From positions 248,001-312,000 of the forward strand of contig JAALGZ010000005.1 in the NCBI GenBank assembly GCA_015227615.1: 64,000 nt of DNA. Reading direction: 5' to 3'. Under the pieces are notes generated by a model, which was given only the letters and a program-made list of their open reading frames with translations, ran no database searches and was not told the origin of the DNA. This DNA is from Labyrinthula sp. Ha (lineage: Eukaryota > Sar > Bigyra > Labyrinthulida > Labyrinthulaceae). How positions within the stretch are numbered: position 1 is the stretch's first letter; every line of letters starts with the position of its first letter. This document shows positions 45,576-58,593 of this stretch, one piece after another. A program made the position numbers and the translations under genes.

Positions 45576-48500
45576 ACCACAAGTAAATAAAAAGTTTAAA
45601 ATGGGAAATTGGGACTGCATCAGGCAATGAAATTTTTCACGATATAAAGAAGTTCATCAAAAATCATTGGATGTGAAATTTAACAAGTAACGAAGATTCT
45701 TCAATTATCTAAGCAATGGGTTTAAACCTGTTCAAGCAAAGATTATACAACGAAATACAATGATCTTATGTGAGTGGAATCAGTCACAAGGTAAGGGGAT
45801 AGGTTTTGTATTTTGTTTTTCCTTTGGAGCTAAATACCTAGAAAGGCCATCTTGTTCTAAATTAGCTATTAAGCTGAAAAATATTTTTTATTATATAATT
45901 CCATCAATGGATCAAGCAATCTAACAGAAAATGTCAAATTTTGTAGAGTGAGACCGCAGAGGCATTTACATTTGCAGTAAGTATATTGTATTAAAATTAA
46001 ATAAGTTGCTAAAAACAACTACATTAACTGAATTTTACCTCTTATCGTTTGCTAAGATGTCTACGAAAGCAGTTTCCTCTAGATTGTAAGAAGGGTCTTC
46101 ATAAGATTCTTTCACTCATGAATGAATTTTGAGGAATAATATTTGGATACAAAAAAATATGCTTCCTATGAAAAAAAGTTTCGACGTCGGTTGCAGCCAA
46201 AGTGACCAGGATTCCGAGCTGCTTAAAATATGTTTTTTTATATTTTAATTATATAGATTACGCTGCTATACAAAATTTTCGACCATATTTTAGCACCTTA
46301 GGGATATGAGATTAAGAAACATATTTGCTTCTAAACTCCGGTCCATCAAAGGAAATTCACCAATGATATTTTCTTACCAAGGGCAAAAATAATAAAAAAA
46401 GGTGAACTGAAGAAACCTTGCAGTCAAAAACACAGAATTTCTCATTTATGGCAGGAACACTAGTGTTTCATCTTGACTAGAAATATAGAAGTCGACATGG
46501 AGGTATTTCCGTAATATATGAATATGCAAATCAAATTTTGAAAGTAGCCTAGAGAAACTGGTGGTAATATCATTAGCACCAAAATTTTACAAATTGTTGT
46601 GGATATCTTTTCCCTTTGAGCATGTTCTATAGGTAAAGTATCATTATCTCCACATTTGCTTGAAATATTTGATAAATGCAATCATTTATTATTGCAAAAG
46701 TGCAGTTGAACTGAAGTCGTCATAGTCATTTAGCAATATTGTAAATGATGAAGCCATATTCAATGGGATAATGGAGCAACCATGCTTATGCTGAAATCCA
46801 TCTATTGTTAAAGCAACCAGCGAGAAGTCTAATTCTTGAGCATTAAGAACACCGTTGGGATCCAATAAGGATGTTATTGAACTGTCTCTGTCAAATAACA
46901 GACAGTGAAAATAAGGTTATTAGTACAACCCACTCGGGAAACTTGAGTAGAAGAAACTTACGAAATGTAGCTATCTTCTGTGCAATTAAGAAGTATGTGA
47001 AAATTCCTGACGTAGAAAATAACTCACCTCGGATACATAAAAATGAATAATAAAGAATCATGCAAAGGTTTAATATTTTGCCATCTTGTGGGCCATATAG
47101 TCCCTGATTGTTGAGCTAGAAGCAAGTGTTATCCCTGTTGTGATATTTATTGTTGAACATCTGGACTCATATAGTGTCTCTATGCTCAAAATCTTTCTCT
47201 TCCGCACTCATAGTAAGTTTCTATTTCATTTTGATCTACGACTAATTTCAGTCAGGAAGGTGTCCAGAAAACCTACAAATTCACTTTCATTTAATATATT
47301 TACCATAACTTATGTAATACCTCTAATATGATAGTTTCTAATGTCTATTTGAGAATCTATGGAAATTTGAAATTAGTGTGATAATTGATGCTATCATCAT
47401 TCTTTAATTTGTCGATATTTTGCAGCTTACTTCAGTCCCGGGTTTTTGTTTACTGCTGCTTCAGATATTTCTGATTCTTCGATTTTAGTTTTAGAACTTT
47501 AGAATATCTTTTTGACATTTATCATTTTCTAATACCGCGTTAAGAACGACACTATGGTTCATCAGTTTTTAAGTTAAATGACTTGTAATGGTTTTAAAGG
47601 AAGTTCTTCGCTCCATATAGCCGTCCATTCTAATAAACTATGAAATTATATCTTTACGATCCTAGTCACTTTAATAGATTAAAGGTTACTTTTATACCCG
47701 TTCTTCTGGAACCAACAAATATTCTTTCATCAAATAATTGCAAGAAATTGTACAAGGCTATCCTTAAAATGAATGGAAGCCATCTAAATTATGAGCAAAT
47801 GTGATTTATCGATACTTCGAATCAAATTTTTCAGCTGTATAAATATTTCTATTAAGAATTGCGTTCCCTTCGTTTTCTATGTTTAAAAGGACAATCAGTG
47901 ATACTAGAATTTTGGCTTGAATTATACATTTAATACACGTAATTGGTTGTGAAGTTATATTCGCTAAAAACTTCTTAGGTTTGATCCTTGTTTTTTTCTA
48001 TTGATTGGTTTCAAAAACACAACGGAAAAGTTGAAGAGATAAGAATATTAGAGAAGATAGCTGTCAATGCGAGAAACGGGAAACTTTATTAAGAATTAGG
48101 TAAAGGAAAAAACGATGATAGCAAAGTGGTGTTAAAGAGATATGACGAAGTTAACTTATTAAATGTTAGAAACCGCCTAGCCATGACTGCAGGATACGAG
48201 TCCCGGAATGCAACACCATATACTTCGAAAATCTAATATGATGGTGTCTTCTAGAAATATATAAAATAGATCATTGCCAACTCATGTTAACTTACAACAT
48301 TCGTTAGTGTATATACATATATATTCGCTATCTTATCTGACAAGGTTAGCTATAATAAAATATTGATTCTAGAGTACAGATACCGTAATCTTTTCAGGTA
48401 TAGTCTATTTACAATGAAAATAGCTTGATTAGATGATATTAAGTTACAAGTGGAAGCTTGTGAAGAGAATAGAAATGGAGTTATTGAGAAATTATTTACA

Positions 48501-51500
48501 TTGAACAGGGCATTATGTTCAATAATTGTGACATGCCTGAAGTAACATCGAAAACTATGATCATATACTCGACCTTCAAATGGATAAAAAATGAATGCCA
48601 AGAATAAATAAAGTATTATAAAAGATAATATGGTTTTGATTTTAAATGAACGCAAGAGATGACTACAATATGATTGGAGTTTAATTCTGGTTGCTCATGC
48701 CAGGCTAAAACATTTAGCAGCTGAGGTAAGACTGTTGAAGATAAATTCACTAGTCACCTATAGATAAGAGAAATTATTATTGTGTGTGCGAATGCAAAAC
48801 TCATCTTTGTTATAATATGTCATGAATACAATAAGTGCAGCAAAGATAGTACACACTGTTATATATATACTTACTTTATGGGACTAATTCACTGTTCAAG
48901 ATTTCGACTTTTCCTTAACCAGTACTTCCATAGGAAAAGTTTCGTCATTTAATTATATCATAAACGAAGAAACCAAAGACTATACTTTATTGGGGCCCTT
49001 ATTGCTTAGTTGATATAAGAAATAAGTATTCTCAACCTAACATAGCAACTTAATACATCTTGTGGGTATACTTTCACTTGTTATATGTGTAATGTTTTTG
49101 TTTCACAACTTTCTTACGGAGGCAATTACATTTCTATTTTTTGTCTTAATGTTTCTACAACCAGTTTATCAAAACCAAACACGATAATTAGAGTTTTCAT
49201 TGTGAGTTTAATATTATTGCAGGTACGAAGTCAATAATCTAAGATATTTATGCTAAAGCTCACATAACTCTAGAGATGGTTGTGCATGCTGCGTAATAGG
49301 CTAGGTTTCAATTAACATTTGAGCCGTACTCACGTTAATAACCGTGGAAGCTGAATTAACCTATGTTCAACTTAAACTAATTCAAAAGAGTCTAAGGGGA
49401 CTATAGTGCAATTATACGTCTAAAAATGCGAATGTAGTAAAAAATTTGTAAATTACTGAAATATTTGGTTGAAAACTACCAGCCAGTACTACATATAAGA
49501 AATTCTAGTTTAAATTTGAATTCAAGCAGCTACTCTAGCCTAACATCCAAACGGAAAAAAATGTTATTGCAAGAACGTGTAACGAAAATACTGATTAACT
49601 TCTTGAAACAACGGCATCTTTAAGCTTCTTTTGCATCATAGATCCATCAACAGAGTTTCAATTTATGTATTTATGAAACCAGGATCAAATTCATATCACC
49701 ATGTTTATTGAAATTTAGTTCAATTCTTTGTTTCATTTGTTCTAGTCTACCAATTTACTGATAAAATATTCTTCAAGGCGACACCGTGTCGCTGCACCAA
49801 GAAGTTAAGTTACATACAGCACCCTTTCTTCGGTTTATTACTATTGAAGTCTTCTACAGCAGTGTATCATATGACAGAATTCTGCTCCTGTTCTCTCATC
49901 ATATCCCTGAATTTCCAAACGAGATGGATTACCCTCTAAGTAAATTTCTGAATAAGAAATTAACACCTCCACCTCCAAGGCAATCTAAAATAAAGGATTA
50001 AAATTTACCAGTGTTGCAGATAATAGGTATATGGTCTAGACATGAGATTTGTCGTAATGAATAATCAGGGTTTTAATCTGTTATTTGAAATTCCCAGGAG
50101 TTGATGTTATTATTTAGAATACATATATTGGAGTGTAAAAATCATCTCCATCCATATTCATTTCTCTGTTGAGGACAAATTTCAGACTGCAGACAGCACA
50201 CTCGATTAATAAGGATAAAGTAACCCGTTTTACCAAGAGGTTGCCAAACAAATGGCGTGTTTACATAAAGATGGGGAACCTTGCACCAAACAAGTCAATC
50301 TTTCCATAGTCTCGATATTAATAAAAGTGAATGTATCTTGACATTACCACCTTACCAGTGAAACACTATTATAGGCAGTATGGAACACGTTTTACTAAAA
50401 TCGACGACCCTGAGAAAACCAGCACATTATCCGGGCAAATTTTCTGTTTTCACCATGTTTCTATTGAAAATAAATGAAAATTTTCAGATTTTCTTAGGAT
50501 CGTTGTGAGAGTAATTATTACTTCTTAGCTAGTCCTTCGGAGAATTCTGTCAACGATTTTTGAGCGATATTTGGTACTAATAGGATTGTGTCAACTGACA
50601 AGTATATAATAAGTTTTATATCAGAAATAAGCGCTAATTCAATAAAGATATACGGAAGGTGCGGACCATTCAACCACTTCTCTAGGATCTCAATAGAATA
50701 TATGAATCACTTTAAACCGAAGCAGTATGGTGAAAGGGTAGATCTAGGTGATACCATGGTACTATCTTCGAAATAATTTGTAGGACAAGGATTCGACAAC
50801 GACACAGAAAATAAAAATCAAAGTTAAATATGTGATGGCACATCATGACAATGATGTTTCGTGATTCAGGAATAAATGTAGGTGATAGCAGATACTACAA
50901 TAATGAGCAACTTTTACATCAAGATTACGAAGTAGCATAAATATCGTGCGTTTCAATAGGTTAACCAATGAGACAAGATATTTATAATCCAGAAAGAGTC
51001 GTCAAAGAACCAGTAAAACACGCCTCTAATAAGTCTAAGAAATGAGTTGAGAAGTTGGACGTGTTGAAGAATCTACCAAAGTAAGGAATGATATTGCCAT
51101 TAGGCTCGAAAATGTGAAAATAGTACAGGAAATCCAAGTCTTATGATAGAATGGTTGCAAAAGCATTATAAGAGAGACAAATTTAAAAACCAAGAAAATT
51201 TGATATTTAATCGGTGATTGGGTATCACAATTTAGGCGACAGTAAGAAAGGGGGTAGTAATAGGGGGTGCAGCAGTATTGCTACTGAAAATACACAAGAA
51301 GCAGTGGTATTGAAGCAGAATCTCAAGAAGAAATATTCTAGTCTGAACCGTTATACTTTGCCTTGAGGCCATCTAGTAGTAATAGTAAGGAGGAATTTTT
51401 CGAGAACCGGAGTTTTTTTTGTACTTAAGTAACTGTTTTTTGTAACAAGAACAGCTGAGGATACAGTAACAAAGTTATTGGGTTAGACACGGCAGTGTAG

Positions 51501-54210
51501 AAATCGTAGTTCAAGAATCAAGTTGCTTAGCCTAACAATTCAAGAAAACTCTTAAAATATTTAGTGAAGGGGTGTTTTTTTTCTCAAATACTTGGTGGTA
51601 CATAGTTACACTGACTTTTGATGACATAGTTTTTCAGTAAAATGAACTTCCATGGAGACGAAAGATAACATGAAGAAGCTGCAAAATGGCTACAGAGCAA
51701 GATGGTACACAGATAAAGAAAGTAAATACTTGACGAGATGAAATATTAAGATAATAACTATTACATAATTGACAAAAAATACAACATCAAAGGTGCGGGT
51801 GGTGCAAACTACCAGAGTTTGTATAGCTTGTGAAGTCAAACAGCAAAATAGATGTACTTTAGAAAAATTTGAAAATTTTGACAATTTAGTTTGTAACTGT
51901 TTGCAAATAAACCAAATCGAGTAGAGGAAGTTTACTCCTAAGAAATGCTAGCAACAGCTCAATACTGGTCTAGCCAAACAGCAAGGTATTGAACAATGAC
52001 TATATAACCTTAGCCAATATGAAACAGTAGTACTAGTAGTACTTAGTAGTTGATGTGGACCTAGGTCTAGCCTGCTTGCTCGGCAGAGTCCTACCATGTG
52101 ACTCATTTTATATGCATCTGTATAAAATCCTTCTACCATGGAAATAATTTTTGTCGACATTTTTCCTCTTGGTCTCGTGGGCTATCGTGTAATTGACTTG
52201 TATCACCTGTAGCCTGACCCTAAAATATAATTGGTTTCTTGACAGAATCTAGCGATCTAGCTGATCCGTCAGGTCAGTTTGTTATAATTTGAGTACTGAA
52301 TTGAAATATTTCAAAAATAGGATATTAATTGAATCAGATTGGAGTCTAAGCACAAATAACAACATTGCATAACAAAGAATAAAAATCAACGAGCTCACGG
52401 ATCACAACAAAGAAAATATGGAGGTCAAAGGAATGTTACTGGTATTAAGAAGGGATTTTAGCTTAAACGTTTGTGAAATTTTGGAGTCGCTGCTGACTTT
52501 GGAAGTTGGTATTCAAGAGATATGAGTTATCTGTTCTGATCCTGGGAGTACTGAAATATGTAGTGATGTAGAGATATGGAAGAGGTGCAGAGTTTTAAGT
52601 GTTTGTTGGTTACTAATGTTGATTAGCTTCCGGCTTCTGGTCGTTCTTTTCTCTTCAGTTATTTTTCAGGTACGTTTTTCACTTCGATTGTACCTGACAT
52701 TTCACGCTCAAACTTGGATGTTTGAATGTTAGTATGAAAGATAAGGGTCAGGCCATTAGAGGGTTTGTCGTATTGGATATATTTAGGGGATTTCAAAGAG
52801 CTATCAAGGGAGCCTTGGGGGGGTATATATTTGTGCTATTTCTTAGGTTGAGAGTGACTTTGGAAAACTTGGTTGTAAGGTAAACGCAGTTTCGTATTTC
52901 CCACAATTCCTTCGTCATTGTTCTAAGTCAAGCACTGTGTTACTTAGGTCTAGGAATCGAGATATGCAGTATGAAATAGGCAGCCAGTTCCTTGTGGGAG
53001 GGCTAGTTTGCCAAACTCCTCCAAGAATAGCTCCCACCTTGAACTTCCTGCAGCTAAACTAGGAAAAATCAGACAATAGTTATTACAAAGAAACTACCGA
53101 GATGGATTGTATTTTATTTTTCTTTAGTATCAAGAAAATATTATTTTCTTATAGATATAAACTCTTCATTCTCACATGTGCTCACCACAAGAACACCTTA
53201 AACTTCTCAACGGCTTTATTTACAGTAAGTTAATAATTATAAGTGTCTGTAAGGTAAGAAGTTATGAGGACAGTTAACATTTTTTCAGATTAATTTTCTA
53301 AATTAAATATTTACCCTCTGTACTACAGACAGTAATTTTGTTACCTCAACCACATTAAAAGAGTAGAGACCACTCTTGGTTCATAAACCAAGAGATCAAC
53401 CGTGTTTTCAGCAAAATGCTTAAATACCATAAGCTAACTGCCCTAAAAGATTAAAAAAGGCTAGAGAAGTCTTCCTATTGTACTCAATAAATTCCAAGAG
53501 AGAAATATGAAGATTGAACATGAGTAAAACTGTTATGCCTTAAACTAGAGGAAGGGAAATACATAATTACTTAATCTCGCAAGGTAATCTCAGCTTACTC
53601 TAAATGCCCCGTTAGGCTTTGTTAGAAATTGAAGTGGTAGACGCAGTGAAAGAGAGTTCCCGGGCACTTAACCAACTAGTTTCCATGGAGAAATATGTTC
53701 TGCCTTAGCCCCGTTCAAGCTGGAGAATGAAGAATACTAAAACAAATTTCAATAGCTACTAAATATGACAAGAGTCCTCTCTCCCTAGGTAACTTCGGAT
53801 TCAATTGGTAGGCGCAGAAGATACTAAATAAACTGCGCATGTACCTATGTATATTGGGGCTTTGGGTATCTGTCCAAGTTATTATATTACCTTAAAATAG
53901 TGAAGGACTCAACTTTGAAGGTCCAAAAACAAGATGTTGAGTTGATACAACGAAAGCAGTAAACACATTACGAGTTTACCACTGTCGCTAACTACTGCCA
54001 GCAGTCATCTGTCAACTAGTTACCTGTAGCGGATGCGCTATAGACACTATCAGAACTTATAAAAAAATGTATGACAAGAAGCGGGTTCCCATCCACACAT
54101 TCACATTCTGTATTTTCACTGATTAAAAACTAAAGTTACTCATTGAACTTGTCTATTACTAGAACACATAAACGCGGGAGAATTAGGCTTGAGGTCATAT
54201 CAACAAATGA
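45576..54210. other. 8.6 kb gene desert
   Basis: AT-rich throughout, with only short ORFs lacking starts or family resemblance (for example 48350-48655 minus, 49786-50001 plus, 51948-52160 minus). A possible third, faint relative of the 14.9/34.7 kb repeat lies near 52.05 kb on the minus strand (SRLDLG reading), too weak to call. The hairpin at 53.0 kb is listed separately. Confidence 0.5.
52986..53045. repeat. 60-nt stem-loop
   Basis: AGTTC..TGTGGGAG at 52986-53000 pairs with CTCCCAC.TTGAACT at 53031-53045 (15 bp with two mismatches). Inside, GTTTG and CAAAC form a second small stem at 53006-53016. It is clearly more GC-rich than its surroundings. It could be a structured RNA, a small transposon remnant or chance; no known RNA family was recognised. 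Confidence 0.35.
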
Positions 54211-57200
54211 TCACAATACCTCCGAAAGATTTTCTTGTTCCACTAGCCTTGTATTGGGCTGTGGTACATTTATATAGGAAGTTTGAGAGGTGTAGACATA
54301 ATTATTAGGCACATCATCAGCATCAATGCTGTCATAACTAGCATCATCGCCCTCATCAGCCACGGTTTCAGCTACCAGTTTCGTAAATGAATGCTCATTC
54401 TCGTCATATCTGAAGCTAATATTTTTTAAATGTTCTAGGTTTGCCACCGCATCAGGTAGGAGCCGATATAAAGCAGAATCAGCAAGCCTAGCACCTTTAA
54501 AATCTTCAAAAAAGGATATTATTTTCTGCACACCATGAAGCCACAAATCAGAAAAGGCAATCAGTTTCGCAGCCATTTCCTGCTGCCAACTCAGGAACAT
54601 AAGCTCAAAGCCCCGCATAACTTCGAGCGGGGATTGAGCTGCTAACAGTTCAAGGAGTCGGTCGAAAACAAGAAAAGGTGAAAGATCAACGACGGAATCC
54701 ATGTACCGTGCTTCCATGTACTCTTGCTCAGTACCAAGTGGGGGAAACACTATCAAGCGATCGATATACTCCATGATCCAACCAATTCTGGGTGTAAAAC
54801 CCTTTCTTAAGAGAAACAGGATCATATCGCAAGTTTCATGCATATGCGTATAGCGTTTTGCGGCAATTGTTAACTCCAAACACCTCGCACCGATGATCGA
54901 AGAGGAAGAACCAGACACCACGTTTTTCAATAACTGCAAAAGTGGGTCTACCATTTCCTCCTGTTTCCGAAAAGCGGTAACAACCTTTAGAGTCTCAACA
55001 AGATATTTTTCTGTCGCGTATAGTTCCGGTATTCCCTCCATTATATCCACGACAGCCTTTACGTTCAATCCAGCCAGAAACATAGGGAAATAATATTTGT
55101 ATCCCTTGAACTTATTCTTTGATTTAGTGTGGCGAGAAATGTTAGAGACCTTTTGCTTCCTCCCCAAACCAAGATTATTTAGACCGCGTTTCGAATAAAA
55201 AGTGCTCTTTTTAATTCCTAAATAAACTAGAAATGCCTCGCACCGTAGCAGTTGTTCTAAAGCCACTTTTTCACCAGCATGCAGTCTTACATATTTCTTA
55301 CCTAAAAGAAAAAGTGATCGAAGAAGTTGTTCCCATTGAACATCAGAAAAAGTAACTGCATATTCCTGCAAGATGAAGTAAAGACCCTTGAAAATATAAG
55401 CCACAGAGGAGGTTCCGGTCTCGCACATCTTTGTCAAGGATAACAGAAGCAGCTCAACTGTGTTATTCAGAACAGTTGCATTTATCGGTTTTAGAGCTGT
55501 TGACCTTGTAAAATGATAGGACACATATATCTCATCAATATTACTTGAGTTTTGTCCAACTTTATCTTTCATAGCACGAGATCGTTTGCGTACCTCTTTT
55601 GCAGGTACTAAAAAACGAACTGTACGCCATTTCTCAAACTTTATAGCCTCATACACAAGCAACATTCTAATATAGACGTTTGCATAATTTCCGTTGAACT
55701 TTCTTGAGGTTTTTTCATTGACGTTTAAGTGGGATTCAGTCATCTTTATAATTGTACGAAGGGCTTGTAAATCAGGGAAACCGAGTAGCTTTCTTGGGTT
55801 CTCAGTTTCTCTAAAAACTCTTAGCAAGTCAATCTCCCTGGGGGTCACAGTTGTTCCGTCCTCTACAAACGTTAAGCTATTATCCACCCGAACAACACTT
55901 TCATTGCTCTTTAACATAGCAGGAGCTTCCCCGTTTCGTGTAGAGACAACATCATCTTTTAATTTTCTTTCACTATTTGTCAAATTTTGTCCTTGGTTAG
56001 TTCTGGTCGAAGAATGCAACAGCCGGCGAAGACTAAAAGTAAGCCACCACTGCCATCGCAAAAAACTTGGCAAATACGTTTTCTTCTTTGTTTTAACTGT
56101 ATCCTGCCTTCTCGGCAAAGTGGCTTGATGGTTTTGGCTAACTTTTGCTAGTGTACCAACAAATGTAATGCAACTTCGCAGGGCTACATAATCTGCGGCC
56201 TGGACTTTTGGGATTCTATTAACCACTTCATTGAAAATAGCTACAGAATTGTTACATGGCTCAGCAATGAGAAGCTCCACCGCGGTGGATAAAGGTGTTA
56301 CACCCTCGTACTTGGACACTAGAGTGCCGTATTCGTAGTCCAGAAGCCTGTCTAAGTCGTCCTCTACAAGCCGTATCGATACAGCCTTATCCGTACTTGT
56401 AACCCCAGGCTGTCTAAAATTCGGAGCTCTTGGGCTGGATGATACACCATTAAGAGTTCCTTTAGACAAACCTACTCTGTCTACCTTCTTCTGGCTATCC
56501 CCAATTCTTTCCAGATCTGATGATGGTTTACCAGCAGCCAACATCTTAGCCCTTTCAGCCTCTCTACGTCTCCGCAAAAGTGCTTCTGTATCCATAGTCC
56601 AACGGTGCCACTTAGTGTTCAAGCCACAAGATACAACATTCACTTTCATACCATTTTCTAGCAAGAATCGGACAGAGCGAAAATTTCTCAGCCTAATCGC
56701 AGTTAGCAGGAGCTTCCCCTTGTGTCCCCGACAGGTCGCAGCACAGTGACCTCTTCGTCTCGAATAATAAAGATCTGCGCGAACAACAGGTGATAGAAAA
56801 CCACTAAGACTATCTACACTTATTTGAGCCGGCAAAGCAGGGGTCTCACCTTTCTTTCCCTTGCTCTTCTCGCCTGTAAGACCTGTTCTAATATATGCAG
56901 CCTTTGTAACCTTTCGTGGATCAAGTTGGAGTTTCTTCTTGTGGAGATCACTCTGACCGTCAACACGTGCAATATGGTAACCGTGATTTGAAGTTAGTTG
57001 AGCATTCTTGACTAGACGCAACCCGTATTCTTTCTGTAACAACTTAGCCCAAAAGGAAGCCGCAGCTATTTCAGTTGGTGGCTTCAAGTTTTGATAATGT
57101 TTAAGTAAGTGTAGGTTTTCATTTAGAACAGCTGTAACTATCATTGTGTTTATACTGGTGAAGTACAGATCTGCAAACGAAAGCTTATAAAACGTCCAAA

Positions 57201-58593
57201 TTTTTCTCGGATCTTTAAAGAAAGAACCTACCGTTTTAAACGTTGATGGCAAAATAATTGAAGGAGGTTTTAGTTCCACAGGCTCAGTACCAACCATTTT
57301 CCTCCATTTATCGTTCTTCACTCTCTTATATTTCAGTGTAACTTCCCATTCATGTTCTATTTTTGCTGAAGTAAAGAAATCAACATAGTTGACCCGTCTT
57401 TTAATTGAAGTTTGATACTCTGTCGGCTTCCCATCAGGTCCGAGCTGTGGGACAATGTCTGATCCCTTAGGTCCTGGTTGTTGCGCAAGAACTACGATGG
57501 TTCCATTCAAAGATTCCACAACTTTTTCTGGTAAAGACCGGAGACTTTTCAAGTGTGCGTGGAAGTCACTTCCAAACAAAGAATCCACTTCCCTTATAAC
57601 TTCTAGTCCTTTATCCAGGGTTTCTCCTATAAAAAACTTTAACAGAGAAATTAATTCCTTCATTCTCCGCTCCAGGTTCTTTGCAGCTTGAGAGGCCAGG
57701 CTACAGGAGCTCAAATATCTCAGTTTTTTAACTAGCTTTTGCTCTTGAGAAAGCTTTATGTATTTAGCTAGTTTGAAAACATAAGGGAAAAGTTCTTTCA
57801 GTTCGCGATACTCTTCTGAAAAGTCTTCGACACTTTCCTCAATTTGCTGCAAGACTTGTGTCAAACCGTTCTCGTCTTCGTTTTCGAGCGATTCTTTTTG
57901 TATCCTTAGATGAGCCTGCACAACTCTATTGGCTCGGTGATATTGAGGTGTTTGATTTCCTCCTTCGATCGCGTTGGTGTTTTTTGGTGGGTTTTGAGCC
58001 TTTTCCTTCAACTTTTTTTTTTGTCTCTTCTTGGCGTTGGCCAGTTTGTTAGCAACTACGCTCTCCCAGTAAATTTCTGCTTGGTGTTTAACATTTAGGC
58101 GATATTGCCTATTTTCTAGATGATTTTCTTGAAGCAGTGTTTTATATGAGACAGATGTTGATACAAAAATCACCTCGGGAAACAAAAACTTATCACGAGG
58201 ATTGTATACAATCAGTTCTTTCAAATTCTCAAAACTAACTGAAAACGTAGATCTTTTGACAGGAGACGCTTCTCCATATAGCTTCTCACGTGCGAGTTTT
58301 TCTTGGCTGGGAAACATGAAATTACGAGTTTTCCAAGCCAAAGCAGGTCTTATTTTTGGAACACCAACCTTTGAATACAAACCTGAGGAAGCGAAAGAAA
58401 TCCTTTCTTCATCTTCAAACCTTGACTTCGTAGAGGAAAGTGCTTGGGAACGTGAGTCACTGTGTACCAGCAAAGGGCGAATGTGAGTTGAACTATCTCC
58501 GGCGCTAACCTGAAAGGACTCCGGAGAAACTGAGTCAGGTTTACGCGTTTTATTCTGATTTTTGAACAACTCTTCGAATGCCTCTGTCGCCAT
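54211..58593 (-). CDS. large ankyrin-like protein of unknown function
   Basis: A single exon encodes 1460 residues from an ATG at 58593. The N-terminal third is charged with coiled-coil character (KRQKKKLKEKAQ, basic). The middle third contains isolated ankyrin-like units: KLLLTAIRLRNFRSVRFLLE then NGMKVNVVS, and YEGVTPLSTAVELLI. The C-terminal third is helical and leucine-rich (TVELLLLSLTKMCE, RCLELTIAAKRYTHMHE), possibly a degenerate helical-repeat solenoid. No signal peptide, kinase, ion-channel pore or clear membrane segment is seen. A cysteine/histidine-containing stretch near the middle (YYSRRRGHCAATCRGHKGK) is unusual. The best reading is a large cytosolic scaffold with ankyrin-type folding. 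I do not recognise a specific family. A GT lies just before the stop, but the nearest AG (32 nt, CAAG) fits this genome poorly, so the stop is kept. Confidence 0.75.
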   Translation of the reverse strand: MATEAFEELFKNQNKTRKPDSVSPESFQVSAGDSSTHIRPLLVHSDSRSQALSSTKSRFEDEERISFASSGLYSKVGVPKIRPALAWKTRNFMFPSQEKLAREKLYGEASPVKRSTFSVSFENLKELIVYNPRDKFLFPEVIFVSTSVSYKTLLQENHLENRQYRLNVKHQAEIYWESVVANKLANAKKRQKKKLKEKAQNPPKNTNAIEGGNQTPQYHRANRVVQAHLRIQKESLENEDENGLTQVLQQIEESVEDFSEEYRELKELFPYVFKLAKYIKLSQEQKLVKKLRYLSSCSLASQAAKNLERRMKELISLLKFFIGETLDKGLEVIREVDSLFGSDFHAHLKSLRSLPEKVVESLNGTIVVLAQQPGPKGSDIVPQLGPDGKPTEYQTSIKRRVNYVDFFTSAKIEHEWEVTLKYKRVKNDKWRKMVGTEPVELKPPSIILPSTFKTVGSFFKDPRKIWTFYKLSFADLYFTSINTMIVTAVLNENLHLLKHYQNLKPPTEIAAASFWAKLLQKEYGLRLVKNAQLTSNHGYHIARVDGQSDLHKKKLQLDPRKVTKAAYIRTGLTGEKSKGKKGETPALPAQISVDSLSGFLSPVVRADLYYSRRRGHCAATCRGHKGKLLLTAIRLRNFRSVRFLLENGMKVNVVSCGLNTKWHRWTMDTEALLRRRREAERAKMLAAGKPSSDLERIGDSQKKVDRVGLSKGTLNGVSSSPRAPNFRQPGVTSTDKAVSIRLVEDDLDRLLDYEYGTLVSKYEGVTPLSTAVELLIAEPCNNSVAIFNEVVNRIPKVQAADYVALRSCITFVGTLAKVSQNHQATLPRRQDTVKTKKKTYLPSFLRWQWWLTFSLRRLLHSSTRTNQGQNLTNSERKLKDDVVSTRNGEAPAMLKSNESVVRVDNSLTFVEDGTTVTPREIDLLRVFRETENPRKLLGFPDLQALRTIIKMTESHLNVNEKTSRKFNGNYANVYIRMLLVYEAIKFEKWRTVRFLVPAKEVRKRSRAMKDKVGQNSSNIDEIYVSYHFTRSTALKPINATVLNNTVELLLLSLTKMCETGTSSVAYIFKGLYFILQEYAVTFSDVQWEQLLRSLFLLGKKYVRLHAGEKVALEQLLRCEAFLVYLGIKKSTFYSKRGLNNLGLGRKQKVSNISRHTKSKNKFKGYKYYFPMFLAGLNVKAVVDIMEGIPELYATEKYLVETLKVVTAFRKQEEMVDPLLQLLKNVVSGSSSSIIGARCLELTIAAKRYTHMHETCDMILFLLRKGFTPRIGWIMEYIDRLIVFPPLGTEQEYMEARYMDSVVDLSPFLVFDRLLELLAAQSPLEVMRGFELMFLSWQQEMAAKLIAFSDLWLHGVQKIISFFEDFKGARLADSALYRLLPDAVANLEHLKNISFRYDENEHSFTKLVAETVADEGDDASYDSIDADDVPNNYVYTSQTSYINVPQPNTRLVEQENLSEVL

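Noticed and set aside
49786-50001. 71-codon frame ending in a proline- and lysine-rich tail
   Set aside because: No ATG at its start and no fitting acceptor; no domain.
53635-53817. Two similar words TGGTAGACGCAG and TGGTAGGCGCAG, tRNA-Leu-like
   Set aside because: No T-arm, anticodon arm or acceptor pairing could be formed; too short to call a repeat.
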